Counted from the first letter of the stretch, positions 16,527 to 24,666 are shown. The stretch: DNA of 64,000 nt from Bradyrhizobium ottawaense (GCF_002278135.3 NZ_CP029425.2:1340001-1404000), one strand, 5' to 3'. A program made the numbers and translations. The notes: a model not told the origin generated them from the sequence alone.

Positions 16527-17654
16527 ATGAACTTCGATTTCTCCGACGACCAGAAGCAGCTCCGCGATCAGGCGCGCAAATTCCTCACCGAAAAATGCTC
16601 GCCGAAGGCGGTGCGTGTGGTGCTCGACGGCAAGGCGCCCTACGACAAGGAACTCTGGAAGGGCCTTGCCGAGATGGGTTTCCTCGGCGTCGCGATCCCC
16701 GAGGAGTTCGGTGGCGCGGGCGCCGGCCATCTCGAGCTCTGCGTGATCGCCGAGGAGATGGGCCGCGCGAACGCGCCGGTGCCGTTCTCGTCAACCGTGT
16801 ATCTCGCCGCCGAAGCGCTGCTGATCGCAGGCAGCGAGGCGCAAAAGAAGAAATGGCTGCCGGCGATTGCCTCGGGCGAGGCGATCGGCACGCTGGCGCT
16901 GTTCGAGGGCAAGGGCAATCCGTCGCCGGAGAGCGTCAAGCTCACGGCCGCGAACGGTGTCCTGAACGGCGTGAAGAAGCCTGTCGCCGACGGTGCGGTC
17001 GCCGACTTCGCGGTGGTCGCGGCGCGCACAGGAGCGAGCGGGCGCGACGGTGATATCTCGCTGTTTCTCGTTGATCTCAAGGCCGGTGGCGTCGAGGTGA
17101 AGAGCCTCGCCAATCTCGATCCGACCCGCGGGCAGGCGGAGATCACCTTCAAGGACGCTAAGGCCGAGCCGCTCGGCGCTACCGGCGAAGGCTGGAGCAT
17201 TTTGATCCAGGTGCTCGACCGCGCCGCGGTGCTCTGTGCGTTCGAGCAGGTCGGCGGCTCCGACCGTGCGCTGGAGATGGGCCGCGACTACGCACTCGAC
17301 CGCATCGCCTTCGGCCGCCAGATCGGCTCGTTCCAGGCGGTTAAGCACATGCTGGCCGACATGTATGTCTCGGCCACGCTGGCGCGCTCCAACAGCTATT
17401 ACGGTGCCTGGGCGCTTTCGACCAACGCGGCTGAATTGCCGGAAGCCGCCGCTGCCGCGCGCATCAGCGCGACGCAGGCGTTCCAGCACTGCGCCAAGAA
17501 CAACATCCAGGTCCACGGCGGCATGGGCTTCACCTGGGAGTTCGACTGCCACATGTACTACCGCCGCGCCAACGCCATGGCGCTCGGGCTCGGCAGCCTG
17601 TCCTATTGGGAAGACCAGTTGATCGACCGCATGCGCAAGAAGAACGCGGCGTAA
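16527..17654 (+). CDS. Acyl-CoA dehydrogenase family protein (short, possibly non-catalytic subunit)
   Basis: 375 residues. N-terminal FDFSDDQKQLRDQARKFL and GFLGVAIPEEFGGAGAGHLE are standard; FAD-contact segments such as YALDRIAFGRQIGSFQAVKHMLADM and NIQVHGGMGFTWEFDCHMYYRRA are present. Where most family members have the catalytic Glu in a YEGT-like loop, this protein has ALGLGSLSYWEDQ. That pattern is seen in one partner of hetero-oligomeric acyl-CoA dehydrogenases, so it may need the 413- or 414-residue neighbours. RBS GAGGT. It lies in the middle of the acyl-CoA region with palindromes on both sides. Confidence 0.88.
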   Translation: MNFDFSDDQKQLRDQARKFLTEKCSPKAVRVVLDGKAPYDKELWKGLAEMGFLGVAIPEEFGGAGAGHLELCVIAEEMGRANAPVPFSSTVYLAAEALLIAGSEAQKKKWLPAIASGEAIGTLALFEGKGNPSPESVKLTAANGVLNGVKKPVADGAVADFAVVAARTGASGRDGDISLFLVDLKAGGVEVKSLANLDPTRGQAEITFKDAKAEPLGATGEGWSILIQVLDRAAVLCAFEQVGGSDRALEMGRDYALDRIAFGRQIGSFQAVKHMLADMYVSATLARSNSYYGAWALSTNAAELPEAAAAARISATQAFQHCAKNNIQVHGGMGFTWEFDCHMYYRRANAMALGLGSLSYWEDQLIDRMRKKNAA

Positions 17655-17667
17655 TCCGCCGCTCGTA

Positions 17668-17778
17668 TCCCGGACGCGATGCGGCACGTAATGCCGCTTC
17701 GCAGAGCCGGGACCCAGAGGCCGCAATGGACCCCGGCTCTGCAGCGCATCACTTCGTGCTGCGCAGCGTCCGGGGAAC
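17668..17778. repeat. Intergenic palindrome, family D (copy 1)
   Basis: TCCCGGACGCGATGCGGCAC ... CTGCGCAGCGTCCGGGGAACGA, with CAGAGCCGGGACCC / CCCCGGCTCTG in the middle. A near-identical layout precedes the next dehydrogenase gene, so element plus gene look like one duplicated unit. Confidence 0.85.
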
Positions 17779-17796
17779 GAACCGAGAGATGAGACC

Positions 17797-19038
17797 ATGA
17801 ATTTCGACGACAACCCGCAGGAAGCCGAGTTCCGCGCCACCGCGCGCACCTGGATCGGTGCGAATGCGCCCAAGCAATACGAGGACGAGCTGCGCAAATC
17901 CTCGCTTGGCCGCACGCAGTTGAAAAACGCCAACATTCTCGAGGTCGCAAAAGCCTGGCAGAAAAGGAAAGCCGATGCCGGCTGGGCCTGCCTGCACTGG
18001 CCGAAGGAGTATGGCGGCCGCGGCTCATCGCCGATCGAGCGCGTGATCTGGCAGCAGGAGGAAGGGCCGTTCGGACTGCTGTCCCGCATGTTCATCATCG
18101 GCCACGGCATGTGCGGGCCGACCATGATGGCGTTCGCGCGCGAGGAGCATAAGCGCACCTATCTGCCGCCGTTGGCCTCCGGTGAAAAGATCTGGTGCCA
18201 GCTGTTCTCCGAACCGGCCGGCGGTTCTGACGTCGCGGGCTTGCGCACGCGCGCGGAGAAGGACGGCGACGACTGGATCATCAACGGCCAGAAGATCTGG
18301 ACCTCGGGCGCGCATTATTCCGACTACGGCATCTTGCTCACGCGCACCGATCCGACCGTGCCCAAGCACAAGGGCCTCACCACGTTCTTCCTGGACATGA
18401 AGAGCCCGGGTGTCGAAGTGCGGCCGATCAAGCAGGCGAGCGGCGCTTCCGACTTCAACGAGGTCTATTTCACCAACGTCAGGATTCCTGATCATCAGCG
18501 CCTCGGCGAGGTCGGCGACGGCTGGAACGTCTCGCTGACCACGCTGATGAATGAGCGCAGCGCGATCGGCGCGGCCGTCGCGACCGGATTTCCGGAGCTG
18601 TTCGAGTACTGCTCCAGCCTGATGCTCGACGACGGCCCCGCGATCGAAGATCGCGCGGTACGCTCGAAGCTGGCGAACTGGGCGGTGAAGGCGAGCGGGC
18701 TGAAATACACCAGCATGCGCGCGATCTCGGCGCTGTCGAAAGGCGAACGGCCGGGGCCGGAAAATTCCATCGGCAAGCTGGTGGCGGGCTCGATGATCCA
18801 GGACGTTGCGACCTACGCGTTGGACCTGCAGGGTGCGGGCGGCGTCGTCAGCGGCGAGGATGGCGAGCTCGCCGGCCGTTTCCAGGCGATGCTGCTGCGC
18901 GCGCCCGGCACCCGCGTCGAAGGCGGCACCGACGAGATCATGCGCAACATCATCGCCGAGCGGGTGCTGGGCCTGCCCGGCGATATCAGGGTCGACAAGG
19001 ACGTGCCGTTCAACAAGATCCCGACGAAGGGAAGATGA
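17797..19038 (+). CDS. Acyl-CoA dehydrogenase family protein (paralogue 1)
   Basis: 413 residues. The start MNFDDNPQEAEFRATARTWI and the body (LFSEPAGGSDVAGLRTRAEK, INGQKIWTSGAHYSDYG, FNEVYFTNVRIPDHQRLGEVGDGW) are typical of the 400-residue clade found in heteromeric systems. The C-terminal loop reads RVEGGTDEIMRNIIAERVLGLPGD, retaining Glu before GGT. The protein at 19166-20410 is a very close tandem paralogue. It likely oxidises an acyl-CoA to the enoyl-CoA and passes electrons to ETF; substrate unknown. Confidence 0.92.
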   Translation: MNFDDNPQEAEFRATARTWIGANAPKQYEDELRKSSLGRTQLKNANILEVAKAWQKRKADAGWACLHWPKEYGGRGSSPIERVIWQQEEGPFGLLSRMFIIGHGMCGPTMMAFAREEHKRTYLPPLASGEKIWCQLFSEPAGGSDVAGLRTRAEKDGDDWIINGQKIWTSGAHYSDYGILLTRTDPTVPKHKGLTTFFLDMKSPGVEVRPIKQASGASDFNEVYFTNVRIPDHQRLGEVGDGWNVSLTTLMNERSAIGAAVATGFPELFEYCSSLMLDDGPAIEDRAVRSKLANWAVKASGLKYTSMRAISALSKGERPGPENSIGKLVAGSMIQDVATYALDLQGAGGVVSGEDGELAGRFQAMLLRAPGTRVEGGTDEIMRNIIAERVLGLPGDIRVDKDVPFNKIPTKGR

Positions 19039-19043
19039 ATGCG

Positions 19044-19148
19044 TGTCCCGGACGCGGCGCAACGCGCCGGCGAGCCGGGATCCAGAAACTACAATGGGCC
19101 CCGGCTCTGCAGCGCACCGCTCCGCGCTGCGCCGCGTCCGGGGCACGA
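19044..19148. repeat. Intergenic palindrome, family D (copy 2)
   Basis: GTCCCGGACGCGGCGCAACG ... GCCGCGTCCGGGGCACGA with GGGCCCCGGCTCTGCAG near the centre. It is placed exactly as copy 1, just upstream of a paralogous dehydrogenase gene. Confidence 0.85.
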
Positions 19149-19165
19149 GAGAGGAGAGCTCGAAG

Positions 19166-20410
19166 ATGAATTTCGACGACACCCCGCAGGAAGCCGCGTT
19201 CCGCGCCTCCGCGCGCCAATGGGTCGACGCCAATGCGCCGAAGGAGTTGCATGCCGAGCTGTCAAAATCATCGCTCGGCCGCATTCGCCTTGCCAGCCAC
19301 GACATCGTCGAGGTCGGCAAGGCCTGGCAGAAGAAGAAGTTCGAAGGCAATTGGGCCTGCCTGCACTGGCCGAAGGAATATGGCGGCCGTGGCGCGACGC
19401 CGATCGAGAAGGTGATCTGGCAGCAGGAAGAGGGTGTCTACGGCAAGCTGACGCAGCCGTTCCAGATCGGCGAGGGCATGTGCGGCCCGACCGTGATGGC
19501 CTTCGGCAGCGAGGACGCCAAGCGCCGCTATCTGCCGAAGCTGGCTTCGGGCGAGGAGATCTGGTGCCAGCTGTTCTCGGAGCCGTCCGCAGGTTCGGAC
19601 GTTGCGGGCCTGCGCACCCGCGCGGAGAAGAAGGGCGATAACTGGATCGTCAACGGCCAGAAGATCTGGACCTCTGGCGCGCATTACTCCGACTACGGCC
19701 TTCTGATCGCGCGCACCGATCCGAACGTGCCCAAGCACAAGGGCCTCACCATGTTCTTCCTGGACATGAAGAGCCCCGGCGTCGAGGTGCGTCCGATCAG
19801 GCAGGCCAATGGCATGCAGGAGTTCAACGAGGTCTATTTCACCGACGTCGTGATCCCAGACAGCCAGCGGTTAGGGGCTGTCGGCGAGGGCTGGAGCGTC
19901 TCGCTGACCACGCTGATGAACGAGCGCATGTCGATCGGCTCGCGCCTTGCGACCGGCGTCCCGGAAATGTTCGAGTTCTGCTCCAATCTGATGCTGGAAG
20001 ATGGCCTCGCGATCGACGATCCTGCGGTGCGTTCCAGGCTCGCGAGCTGGGCGGCCAAGTCGAGCGGGCTGAAATACACGAGCTACCGCACGATCTCGGC
20101 GCTGTCGAAGGGCGAGCGGCCAGGCCCGGAGAATTCGATCGGCAAGCTGGTGTCGGGCATGATGCTGCAGGACATCGCGACCTACGCCATGGACCTGCAA
20201 GGCGCGGCCGGTGTTCTCACGGGCAGCGACGAGGAAACCGTGCAGGGCCAGTTCCAGCAGATGCTGCTGTCCTCGCCCTCGATGCGCATCGCCGGCGGCA
20301 CCGACGAGATCCTGCGCAACATCATCGCCGAGCGCGTGCTGGGACTGCCCGGCGACATCCGCGTCGACAAGGACGTGCCGTACAACAAGATCCCGACCAA
20401 GGGGCGGTGA
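19166..20410 (+). CDS. Acyl-CoA dehydrogenase family protein (paralogue 2)
   Basis: 414 residues from ATG 19166. Most blocks match the upstream paralogue (CLHWPKEYGGRGATPIEKVI, GEEIWCQLFSEPSAGSDVAG, KGERPGPENSIGKLVSG, NIIAERVLGLPGDIRVDKDV). The C-terminal loop reads RIAGGTDEILRN, so the Glu seen before GGT in paralogue 1 is Ala here. In some acyl-CoA dehydrogenases the base lies on another helix, so this does not prove inactivity, but it marks functional divergence between the copies. The frame is open upstream to 18806 inside paralogue 1; that part is not coding. Confidence 0.92.
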   Translation: MNFDDTPQEAAFRASARQWVDANAPKELHAELSKSSLGRIRLASHDIVEVGKAWQKKKFEGNWACLHWPKEYGGRGATPIEKVIWQQEEGVYGKLTQPFQIGEGMCGPTVMAFGSEDAKRRYLPKLASGEEIWCQLFSEPSAGSDVAGLRTRAEKKGDNWIVNGQKIWTSGAHYSDYGLLIARTDPNVPKHKGLTMFFLDMKSPGVEVRPIRQANGMQEFNEVYFTDVVIPDSQRLGAVGEGWSVSLTTLMNERMSIGSRLATGVPEMFEFCSNLMLEDGLAIDDPAVRSRLASWAAKSSGLKYTSYRTISALSKGERPGPENSIGKLVSGMMLQDIATYAMDLQGAAGVLTGSDEETVQGQFQQMLLSSPSMRIAGGTDEILRNIIAERVLGLPGDIRVDKDVPYNKIPTKGR

Positions 20411-20430
20411 TATCACCTCTCGCTGCATCT

Positions 20431-20527
20431 CGTAGGGTGGGCAAAGCGAAGCGTGCCCACCATATGCAGATGCTCCGGAGCAAGTCTGTCGGTGGGCACG
20501 GCGCGATGCGCCTTTGCCCACCCTACG
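20431..20527. repeat. Intergenic palindrome, family A (copy 3)
   Basis: CGTAGGGTGGGCAAAGCGAA ... CGCCTTTGCCCACCCTACG with inner GCGTGCCCACC / GGTGGGCACGGC. It lies between the last dehydrogenase gene and the nitroreductase gene. Confidence 0.88.
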
Positions 20528-20547
20528 AGGAGAGCGCGAGCTGAACC

Positions 20548-21246
20548 ATGGACGCTACCGTCAAACAAACCGATCGCATCGGCGTACTCGAAGAGCTGCT
20601 CAACGAGCGCTACTCCGTCCGGGCCTTCCTTCCCAAAGAGGTTGACCGCGCGACCATCGAGCATGTGCTGACCACCGCGCAGCGCACTGCGTCCTGGTGC
20701 AACAGCCAGCCCTGGCAGGTGATCATCGCCAGCGGCGAGGCCAAGGAGCGCTTCCGCAAGGCGATCTACGCGGAAGCCTCGGGCGGTCTCGGCGACGACT
20801 ACGATTTCACGCCGCCGCGCGAGTATGTCGGTGTTTATCTGGAACGCCGACGCGAAAGCGGCTTTCAGCTCTACAACACGCTCGGCATCATCAGGGGCGA
20901 CAGAAGCGCCTACGCCAGGCAGGCGCTGGAGAACTACAATTTCTTCGGCGCGCCGCATGTCGCCATCATTCACACCAACGAGCCGCTCGGCATTTACGGT
21001 GCGATCGATTGCGGCGCCTATGTCAGCAATTTCATGCTGGCCGCGCAGGCGCTCGGGCTGGGCACGATTCCGCAGGCGGCGCTCGCGCGGCATTCCGGAT
21101 TCATCCGCCGCCACTTCAATCTGCCCGACGATCGCCGCGTCGTCTGCGGCATTTCGTTCGGCTATGCCGACGACGCCCACAAGGTCAACAGCTACCGCAC
21201 CTCGCGCGCCAGCGTGGCCGAGACCGTGACCTTCGCGGACGAGTGA
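20548..21246 (+). CDS. Nitroreductase family FMN oxidoreductase
   Basis: 232 residues of the nitroreductase fold. FMN-contact regions are RYSVRAFLPKEV near the N-terminus, TASWCNSQPWQVII, and GIYGAIDCGAYVSNFMLAAQALGLGTIPQAAL near the C-terminus. These enzymes use NAD(P)H to reduce nitro groups, quinones or activated alkenes. As last gene of the acyl-CoA region it might reduce an enone or enoyl intermediate, but that is only context. A clear terminator-like hairpin follows 42 bp after the stop. Confidence 0.9.
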   Translation: MDATVKQTDRIGVLEELLNERYSVRAFLPKEVDRATIEHVLTTAQRTASWCNSQPWQVIIASGEAKERFRKAIYAEASGGLGDDYDFTPPREYVGVYLERRRESGFQLYNTLGIIRGDRSAYARQALENYNFFGAPHVAIIHTNEPLGIYGAIDCGAYVSNFMLAAQALGLGTIPQAALARHSGFIRRHFNLPDDRRVVCGISFGYADDAHKVNSYRTSRASVAETVTFADE

Positions 21247-21287
21247 TCAAGCGGCATAGCTCTGCGCTATCGCTGCCGGACGCACGC

Positions 21288-21315
21288 GAAGACGGCCGTG
21301 AGAACGGCCGTCTTC
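21288..21315 (+). terminator. Hairpin after the nitroreductase gene
   Basis: GAAGACGGCCGT-GAGA-ACGGCCGTCTTC, a perfect 12-bp stem with a GNRA-type loop. The following ATCTCATCT is only weakly T-rich. It lies between convergent ends (nitroreductase and ecfG), so it may act for both. Confidence 0.65.
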
Positions 21316-21346
21316 ATCTCATCTGAGCTCGGGTTGACGCCGGCCG

Positions 21347-21895
21347 TCAGCCGCCGCTGCCGCCGATCACGGCCCGCACGGTCTCGTCCGGGCCAAAGTC
21401 CTCGGCGCCGTCGACATAAAGCAGCGCGGCGAGCTTCGACCGCGCGCGGTTGACGCGGCTCTTGATCGTGCCGACCGCGCAGCCGCAGATCGAGGCCGCG
21501 TCTTCGTAGGAGAAGCCGGAGGCGCCGACCAGAATCAGCGCTTCACGCTGGTCCTGTGGAAGCTTGTCGAGCGCCGTGCGAAACTCCTCGAACTCGAGAT
21601 GCGCGTTCTGCGACGGCTGTGTCTTCAGCGTCTTGGCGTAGTTGCCTTCGGCGTCCTCGACCTCGCGCCGCCGCTTGCGATAATCGGAGCGGAAAAGGTT
21701 GCGCAGGATCGTGAACAGCCATGCCGGCAGATTGGAGCCGGGCTGGAACGAGTCGATGTTGGCGAGCGCGCGGAGCAGCGTCTCCTGGACCAAATCATCG
21801 GCGCGGTCCGCATTGCCGCTGAGCGAAATGGCGAACGCGCGCAGACTGGGCACGGCCGCCAGGATGTCATTACGCAGGGAGTCCGTGAGAGGCAT
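21347..21895 (-). CDS. ecfG: General stress response sigma factor EcfG
   Basis: 182 residues with sigma-2 (RADDLVQETLLRALANIDSFQPGSNLPAWLFTILRN) and sigma-4 (LPQDQREALILVGASGFSYEDAASICGCAVGTIKSRVNRAR). The sequence and the neighbours identify EcfG, the alphaproteobacterial ECF15 sigma factor. It is held inactive by NepR until phosphorylated PhyR captures NepR. The ATG overlaps the nepR stop as TAATG, so the two are translationally coupled. Promoters matching its GGAAC-N16-CGTT consensus occur in this window before sodB and the 44627 gene, with a near match before phyR. Confidence 0.95.
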   Translation of the reverse strand: MPLTDSLRNDILAAVPSLRAFAISLSGNADRADDLVQETLLRALANIDSFQPGSNLPAWLFTILRNLFRSDYRKRRREVEDAEGNYAKTLKTQPSQNAHLEFEEFRTALDKLPQDQREALILVGASGFSYEDAASICGCAVGTIKSRVNRARSKLAALLYVDGAEDFGPDETVRAVIGGSGG

Positions 21896-22125
21896 TAATC
21901 CCTCCCATTGTTGTCGTTGGATCCGCCCTCATTTCCCACGTGGGGTGTCGCTCCCGGCGCATCAAGCTTCTTGATCAGCTCTGCGAACCGATCTGGAACC
22001 CCTTGTCGCACGACATCATCATACATGGCGCGCAACTGGTGCCCGATCCGGGATTGAATCTCCGGAGTGAGGCCTCCCTTGCCGGGGGTCGTGCTTCTGC
22101 TGGCTTGAGACTTGAGATCTTTCAT
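21895..22125 (-). CDS. nepR: Anti-sigma factor NepR
   Basis: 76 residues if started at ATG 22125 (MKDLKSQASRSTT); a longer form from 22209 is open but lacks support. The NepR core is GGLTPEIQSRIGHQLRAMYDDVVRQGVPDRFAELIKKLD, the two-helix segment that binds EcfG and, alternatively, the sigma-like domain of PhyR. The tail is Gly/Asn-rich and probably disordered. It forms an operon with ecfG by a 1-nt overlap. I found GGAAC boxes upstream on this strand but no good -10 at the right spacing, so the promoter is unassigned. Confidence 0.92.
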   Translation of the reverse strand: MKDLKSQASRSTTPGKGGLTPEIQSRIGHQLRAMYDDVVRQGVPDRFAELIKKLDAPGATPHVGNEGGSNDNNGRD

Positions 22126-22241
22126 GACCTGTTCCACGTTTCCCCGAGTTAAGTGACTGTAAAATCGAGAGGTTTTCTCAACCGGGAGCCGTTCCCTGGA
22201 TAGGCTCAATTCGAGGTTCGAGAAAAAGTTCCCGCTCAGAC

Positions 22242-22266
22242 GGAACTTTTCTTGGCCTGAGGCGTA
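22242..22266 (+). promoter_or_regulatory. EcfG-type promoter of phyR
   Basis: GGAAC (22242-22246), 16 bp, CGTA (22263-22266). The consensus is GGAAC-N16/17-CGTT; only the last base differs. It lies about 80 bp upstream of the phyR start and implies positive feedback on the response regulator. Confidence 0.65.
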
Positions 22267-22344
22267 ATCAGCCCAGCAGGGGAACCCGGGCCCCCCTCGG
22301 ATTGCCTGGACCTTAAGGTTGGCCCGAAGATGAATGGAGTGGGG

Positions 22345-23151
22345 ATGTCCCGTTCACAGCTTGTTGCTGAACACTTGCCGTTGTTGCGCCGGTACGCACG
22401 CGCCCTGACGGGCAGCCAGGCCTCCGGTGACGCCTATGTCGCAGCCATGTTGGAAGCCATGCTGGGGGATCCCTCGGTGCTGGACGAGAGCCATGGGCCG
22501 CGCGCGGGCCTGTTCCGGCTGTTCACCCAGATCTGGAATTCGGTCTCCGTCAACGATGATTCCGAGGTGACGACCTTGCCGATGCCGCCGGAGCGGCGGC
22601 TGTCGAACATCACGCCGTTGCCGCGCCAGGCCTTCCTGCTGCTCTCGCTGGAGGGATTTTCGGAAGAGGAAGTCGGCTACATCCTCGGCACCGACGTCGC
22701 CGAGACGCGGCGGCTTGCGGATGCCGCCGGACGCGAGATGGCCGCCGAGATCGCCACCGACGTGCTGATCATCGAGGACGAGACCTTCATCGCCATGGAC
22801 CTCGAGAGCCTGGTGAAGAATCTCGGCCACAATGTCGTCGGCGTCGCGCGCACGCATGCCGATGCGGTGGCGCTGGCCAAGAACAAGCGGCCCGGCCTGA
22901 TCCTCGCCGACATCCAGCTCGCCGACGGCTCGTCTGGCCTCGACGCCGTCAACGAGCTGCTGCGCACGTTCGAGGTGCCCGTGGTGTTCATCACCGCGTA
23001 TCCCGAGCGCTTCCTGACCGGCGAGCGCCCGGAGCCGGCGTTCCTGATCTCAAAACCGTTCCAGCCCGCGATGGTCTCGGCGGTGGCGAGCCAGGCGCTG
23101 TTCTTCCAGCGCAACTCGCGCAACCGCACACCGAAGGCGCCGGCGGCTTAA
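22345..23151 (+). CDS. phyR: General stress response regulator PhyR
   Basis: 268 residues from ATG 22345 (MSRSQLVAEHLPLLRRYARA), preceded by GGAG; ATG 22330 is an alternative. The N-terminal half mimics an ECF sigma factor (LLSLEGFSEEEVGYILGTDVAETRRL). The C-terminal receiver domain starts DVLIIEDETFIAMDLE, with the phospho-acceptor Asp in LILADIQLADGSSG and the conserved Lys in FLISKPFQ. Once phosphorylated, the sigma-like half binds NepR and frees EcfG. It is divergent from nepR-ecfG. The cognate HWE-type kinase gene is not in the adjoining positions. Confidence 0.95.
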   Translation: MSRSQLVAEHLPLLRRYARALTGSQASGDAYVAAMLEAMLGDPSVLDESHGPRAGLFRLFTQIWNSVSVNDDSEVTTLPMPPERRLSNITPLPRQAFLLLSLEGFSEEEVGYILGTDVAETRRLADAAGREMAAEIATDVLIIEDETFIAMDLESLVKNLGHNVVGVARTHADAVALAKNKRPGLILADIQLADGSSGLDAVNELLRTFEVPVVFITAYPERFLTGERPEPAFLISKPFQPAMVSAVASQALFFQRNSRNRTPKAPAA

Positions 23152-23180
23152 TAGAGCTGGCCATTTGGCCAAACGATCCG

Positions 23181-23212
23181 ATCCGGCGTGCTGCAAGGCA
23201 CGCCGGATTTTT
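23181..23212 (+). terminator. Intrinsic terminator of phyR
   Basis: ATCCGGCGTGC, loop TGCAAG, GCACGCCGGAT, then TTTTCG: an 11-bp perfect stem followed by T residues, 30 bp after the phyR stop. Confidence 0.85.
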
Positions 23213-23290
23213 CGTTTCGCCTGCCGTGCTTGACGTGCGTCGGCTTCGCCGCTCATACCTCCTGCATTGATCCCAGCCGGAGATGTGCCC

Positions 23291-23884
23291 ATGGACCAGC
23301 AACTCCTCGATCGCCTCGCCATCCGCGACCTCGTCGAGAACTGGGCGGTGTGGCGCGATGCCGGCGACTGGGAGCGCTTTGCCACGGTCTGGCACGAAGA
23401 GGGCTGGATGTCCGCCACCTGGTTTCAGGGGCCGGCGCGGGATTTCATGCGCGTCAGCCAGGAGGGATTTGCCAGGGGCGTTCGCATCCTGCATTTCCTC
23501 GGCGGCACCCGCATCGACCTCGCAGGCGAACGGGCCATCGCGCAGACCAAGATGACGATTTCGCAGCGTGCCCCGGTGCACGACGTCGTTTGCGACGTCG
23601 TCTGCACCGGGCGCTTCTACGATTTCCTGGAAAAGCGGCAGGGAAAATGGGGCATCGTCCGCCGCCAGCCGATTTATGAAAAGGATCGGATCGACCCGGT
23701 CGATCCCGCCGCGACGCTCCGTCTCGATCAGACAGCGCTCGCCGGGCTGCCCGAAGGCTATCGCCACCTCGCCTACATGCAGGAGCTGATCGGCTACAAG
23801 GTCAAGCGCGACATGCCGGGGCTGATCGGACCCGAGGTCGAGAAGCTCTATGGCGAAGGGCGGGAGTGGCTGGCGGGGAAGTGA
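23291..23884 (+). CDS. SnoaL-like/NTF2-fold protein
   Basis: 197 residues from ATG 23291 with GGAG upstream. The opening LLDRLAIRDLVENWAVWRDAGDWERFATVWHEEGWM is the usual start of the SnoaL_4/NTF2-like family, in which a cone-shaped barrel binds a small hydrophobic molecule. Some members are dehydratases or isomerases; many are only binding proteins. His/Asp residues sit in the barrel region (HFLGGTRIDLAGERAIAQTKM). It is a single gene following a terminator, and no partner enzyme is adjacent. Function unknown. Confidence 0.82.
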   Translation: MDQQLLDRLAIRDLVENWAVWRDAGDWERFATVWHEEGWMSATWFQGPARDFMRVSQEGFARGVRILHFLGGTRIDLAGERAIAQTKMTISQRAPVHDVVCDVVCTGRFYDFLEKRQGKWGIVRRQPIYEKDRIDPVDPAATLRLDQTALAGLPEGYRHLAYMQELIGYKVKRDMPGLIGPEVEKLYGEGREWLAGK

Positions 23885-23902
23885 ACCCCAGAAAAAAAGT
23901 AA

Positions 23903-23931
23903 GGCGCGACTGGCATCACCACAGTCGCGCC
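23903..23931. other. Intergenic hairpin after the SnoaL-like gene
   Basis: GGCGCGACT, 11-nt loop, AGTCGCGCC. An A-run precedes it (a T-run only when read on the minus strand), so it is a doubtful terminator for the plus-strand gene. Confidence 0.45.
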
Positions 23932-24135
23932 CTACGTCGCCGGCTTATGGGGCAGGGGGGAATAGCCGGCTGTTGAGACGACTCCTGTCTGCGAAAGTCG
24001 TTCCACCCCTCGCGGAATATTTTGTGCACGTTGTCGCATTTGTCGCACACGGTTAAGTGATCGTAACCGCTGAGAACCCCTGATCCTTCCCCGGCGTTGT
24101 TCCCGTGATCGCCATGGGGCGAGGGACCGACAGCC

Positions 24136-24543
24136 ATGTCACAGATTCATAAGGTATTTTTGAGTGCCGTCGCCGTGGCTGCGACGCTCGGTGCCGTGCA
24201 GCTGGCCTCGGGCCATGATCTGGCGGACCGCTGGCAGGCGGTCGCTGACAAGGCCGACAAGCCCGGCCACAACGTCAATCGTACCGGCAAGGCCGACCGG
24301 CTCGCCGAGATCAAGCAGGCAGCAGTTCCAACCCGCACCGTCTCGATGCGGCTGAACGACCTCGCCGACACCTCGGTGCTGCTGCGGGTCCCCGCCGTGA
24401 TCGAAACCGGCAATGCCAAGCCGCCGGCGCTGCTCCAGAACCAGAAGAAGGTGCGCAACCGGCCGACGATCGCCTGCGAGCCGATGGTCAGCTCCCTGAC
24501 CGAGGTCGCAAAGCTGCTCCAGCCCGGCCGCTGCGTGACCTGA
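24136..24543 (+). CDS. Small exported protein of unknown function
   Basis: 135 residues from ATG 24136 (GAGGGA upstream). A likely signal peptide, MSQIHKVFLSAVAVAATLGAVQLASG, is followed by a basic, probably disordered stretch and a C-terminal part with two Cys (IACEPMVSSLTEVAKLLQPGRCVT), which could form a disulfide in the periplasm. I recognise no family. About 60 bp upstream AGAAC-N17-CGTT (24073-24098) is one base off the EcfG consensus, so stress control is possible but weak. Confidence 0.68.
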   Translation: MSQIHKVFLSAVAVAATLGAVQLASGHDLADRWQAVADKADKPGHNVNRTGKADRLAEIKQAAVPTRTVSMRLNDLADTSVLLRVPAVIETGNAKPPALLQNQKKVRNRPTIACEPMVSSLTEVAKLLQPGRCVT

Positions 24544-24600
24544 TCCGCCTAGGCACTGGACAGATCGTCCTCCCGCCCGGAGGGCGATTCTTCACGTCCA

Positions 24601-24628
24601 CTTGATCCCCTCTACGCTCGCGTTATAT
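24601..24628 (+). promoter_or_regulatory. Possible heat-shock (RpoH-like) promoter of htpG
   Basis: CTTGATC at 24601 and TTATATCCC ending near 24631 resemble the CTTG / C-rich -10 pattern of alphaproteobacterial RpoH promoters. Spacing is approximate. It lies about 40 bp before the htpG start. Confidence 0.4.
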
Positions 24629-24666
24629 CCCGGGTTTCTTCCCCTTCGTATTGACCGGGTAAACGC

